A DNA stretch of 64,000 nucleotides, taken from Azorhizobium oxalatiphilum (lineage in GTDB: Bacteria; Pseudomonadota; Alphaproteobacteria; Rhizobiales; Xanthobacteraceae). The stretch covers positions 620,001-684,000 of the forward strand of contig NZ_BMCT01000002.1 of the NCBI RefSeq assembly GCF_014635325.1, in the 5' to 3' direction. The translations under genes were made by a program, and so were the position numbers. Positions 62,623 through 64,000 of this stretch are shown in pieces; position 1 is the stretch's first letter, and the number at the start of each line of letters is the position of its first letter. Below the pieces are notes generated by a model, which saw only the letters and a list, made by a program, of their open reading frames with translations, was not told the DNA's origin and ran no database searches.

Positions 62623-63112
62623 AATCTTCCTCCCTACATCAGGTCGAACGTCGGCAAACGCGCCTGACCCCGCCCGGCCCGCCTCGCGATGTATCCGCGA
62701 ACGGCCCACGGCATGGGAACAGCCAGATATGCGGCTCGTTTTCAGCCGCGCCCTGCCCGTCCCCCTCAGACTCATCGCCACCGGCGGCGTGCGCAACCCC
62801 GGCAGGTCCCATTTGCCGATGACTCCCGCTGCGCACATGCCGCCGCAGGAGAATGGCACGAAATCGACGGGGGACAATAGGAGCCAGCACAACCGCAAGG
62901 CGTGACGGCACCTCAATCCTGTCAGGGAGCAGCCTCAAATCAGCGCGGATGCCGTCATCTTGCCCGGCTTCGCCGTGACCTGGGAAGGAGCGCCGCAGTG
63001 CGCTCAATAAGAAAACTCTACCAATTTACCACGACCTGAATATCTCTACCCCGGCCGACATTCGGCATGACGAGAGACGCGCACACTGGCGCGCCTCTCG
63101 CGGGTCGCGCCC
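62623..63112. other. 490-base intergenic region
   Basis: No supported gene. It should contain the promoter of the CoA-transferase genes (minus strand). An AT-rich patch lies near 63005-63050, and the 3' end of the polar-amino-acid binding protein transcript enters from the right. A 122-codon minus-strand frame (62639-63007) is open but looks like codon-bias noise. Confidence 0.55.
63071..63100 (-). terminator. Terminator of polar-amino-acid binding protein gene
   Basis: CGAGAGACGCGC (63071-63082) and GCGCGCCTCTCG (63089-63100) form a 12-bp stem with one mismatch, 12 bases after the stop codon on the minus strand. Confidence 0.65.
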
Positions 63113-63916
63113 TCAGTTGGTGGCGCGGTCGGCCAGATCCTTCGGCAGCTCGCGGCCGTGGAACTTGGCGAACATGGTCGGCAGCGCGCCATTGGCCATA
63201 TTCTTGCGGATCCAGTCGTCGAGCCACGCCTTCAGCTTGGGCTCGCCCTGCGGCAGCGCGATGCCCAGATTCAGCTCGCGCATGACGAACTTGGTCTTCA
63301 GCTGCCGGTCCGGACGCTTCTCATTCATCATGGCGATCAGCGGCGGCTGGGTGGAGACGATGTCCACCTGCCCGGACACGGCCGCCGAGATGAGGGTCGC
63401 GTCATCCTCGAACCGCACGATCTCGGCGCCCTTGGCATTGGCGGTCACGAGCTGGTCGTTGACGGTGGCGCGGGTCAGGCCGATGCGCTTGCCGGTCAGG
63501 TCCGCATAATCCTTGATGGCGGTGCCATCCGGGGCAGCGACGATGATGTCGAGCGTGGCGTAGGGGATGGAGAAGTCCACCACCTTCTTGCGCTCCGGCG
63601 TGATGCCGAGGCTGGCGACGAGGATGTCCGCCTTGCCGGTCTGGATGGTCGGCACGCGGGCGGCGGTGGTGATCTCCACCCACTCCACCTCGACGCCGAG
63701 ATCTTTCGCCAGCATGCGGGCGGTTTCCACATCCGAGCCGGTGGGCTTCAGGTCCGCGCCGGCAAAGGAAAAGAGCGGCGTGCCGAGCACCACGGCGACG
63801 CGGATCTTCTTGGCCTTCAGGATATCATCGAGCTGATCCGCCTTGGCGGCGGGAACGGACGCGAGCGCGAGGCTCGCGGCGGCAAGGGCAATGGCGCCGA
63901 ATTTGAAAAGTCGCAT
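63113..63916 (-). CDS. Polar amino acid-type ABC transporter binding protein (SBP_bac_3)
   Basis: 267 residues. Signal peptide LFKFGAIALAAASLALASVPAAKA, then ILKAKKIRVAVVLGTPLFSFAGADLKPTGSDVETARMLAKDLG, the family-3 pattern. The core VEWVEITTAARVPTIQTGKADILVASLGITPERKKVVDFSIPY is typical of glutamine/histidine-type receptors. AGGAGGAG precedes the ATG. Membrane and ATPase genes, if adjacent, would be upstream beyond the window edge; none is encoded downstream. Ligand unknown. Confidence 0.9.
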   Translation of the reverse strand: MRLFKFGAIALAAASLALASVPAAKADQLDDILKAKKIRVAVVLGTPLFSFAGADLKPTGSDVETARMLAKDLGVEVEWVEITTAARVPTIQTGKADILVASLGITPERKKVVDFSIPYATLDIIVAAPDGTAIKDYADLTGKRIGLTRATVNDQLVTANAKGAEIVRFEDDATLISAAVSGQVDIVSTQPPLIAMMNEKRPDRQLKTKFVMRELNLGIALPQGEPKLKAWLDDWIRKNMANGALPTMFAKFHGRELPKDLADRATN

Positions 63917-64000
63917 GGGTTTCTCCTCCTCGTGTGCACTCAGGCCCCGATCTGCGCCGGGGTTTTGGTAAACGCGGCTTACGCACGCCCGCCAAAAGGC

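Noticed and set aside
61918-62916. A 332-codon version of CoA-transferase subunit A
   Set aside because: The family N-terminus and a strong ribosome site point to GTG 62622; the extra ~98 residues look non-coding.
62639-63007. A 122-codon minus-strand frame upstream of the CoA-transferase genes
   Set aside because: No ribosome site, no recognisable family, overlaps the expected promoter region.
1-64000. CRISPR arrays, rRNA, tRNA genes or a complete insertion sequence
   Set aside because: No regularly spaced repeats, no tRNA-like cloverleaf and no DDE transposase were noticed on reading both strands; a covariance-model search would be needed to exclude small RNAs.

Overview
The window looks like a chromosomal piece of a GC-rich alphaproteobacterium of the Rhizobiales, most likely Xanthobacteraceae (Xanthobacter, Azorhizobium, Ancylobacter or a relative). 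The strongest pointer is a complete acetone carboxylase locus in the order acxR-acxA-acxB-acxC. The predicted AcxA is 717 residues and its start has a canonical Shine-Dalgarno sequence. Most genes use the codon pattern of a GC-rich genome. The first ~5.3 kb is visibly poorer in G+C and looks like a decayed genomic island. No rRNA, tRNA, CRISPR array or complete insertion sequence was seen.

Layout. (1) 1-5.3 kb: island remnant with an in-frame AAA+/TniQ chimera, a TnsA-like hypothetical protein, two phage-type regulators and an orphan protein. (2) 5.8-11 kb: acyl-CoA synthetase plus a crotonase-fold protein, a secreted choloylglycine-hydrolase-type enzyme, OsmC and an esterase. (3) 11-22.4 kb: a LysR regulator heading a same-strand catabolic cluster (nitrilase-superfamily amidase, RraA-like protein, PotDABC-type ABC importer, ATP-dependent hydantoinase/oxoprolinase HyuA and HyuB, Ldh-type dehydrogenase), closed by a strong terminator. 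(4) 22.5-27 kb: SDR, aldehyde dehydrogenase and an orphan branched-chain-type binding protein, divergent from an IclR regulator. (5) 27.3-31.8 kb: GntR regulator divergent from a Bug/TctC binding protein, a sugar-acid dehydratase and an HpcH aldolase. (6) 31.8-39.2 kb: acxRABC with a -24/-12 promoter and inverted-repeat activator sites. (7) 39.7-43.8 kb: hydantoinase, hydantoin racemase, LysR regulator and D-amino-acid aminotransferase. (8) 44-53.3 kb: epimerase-SDR-flavoprotein operon followed by a DppBCDF-type importer and a FAH/hydratase enzyme. (9) 53.4-57.7 kb: FecI-FecR-TonB receptor. (10) 58-62.6 kb: APH-type kinase, acyl-CoA dehydrogenase, SDR and succinyl-CoA:3-ketoacid CoA-transferase. 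(11) 63.1-63.9 kb: polar-amino-acid binding protein.

How it fits together. The window is dominated by inducible uptake-plus-catabolism modules, each with its own regulator, feeding central metabolism as acyl-CoA, pyruvate or amino acids. Acetone carboxylase makes acetoacetate and the CoA-transferase ~25 kb away could activate it. The kinase/acyl-CoA dehydrogenase pair resembles the 4-hydroxyacyl-CoA route known from levulinate catabolism. Two different hydantoinase A/B-type pairs (HyuAB and AcxAB) sit in one window, next to an unrelated metal-dependent hydantoinase.

A two-hairpin repeat of about 100 bp occurs at least three times. It supplies the TAG stop codon of two genes and lies inside the acx operon between acxB and acxC.
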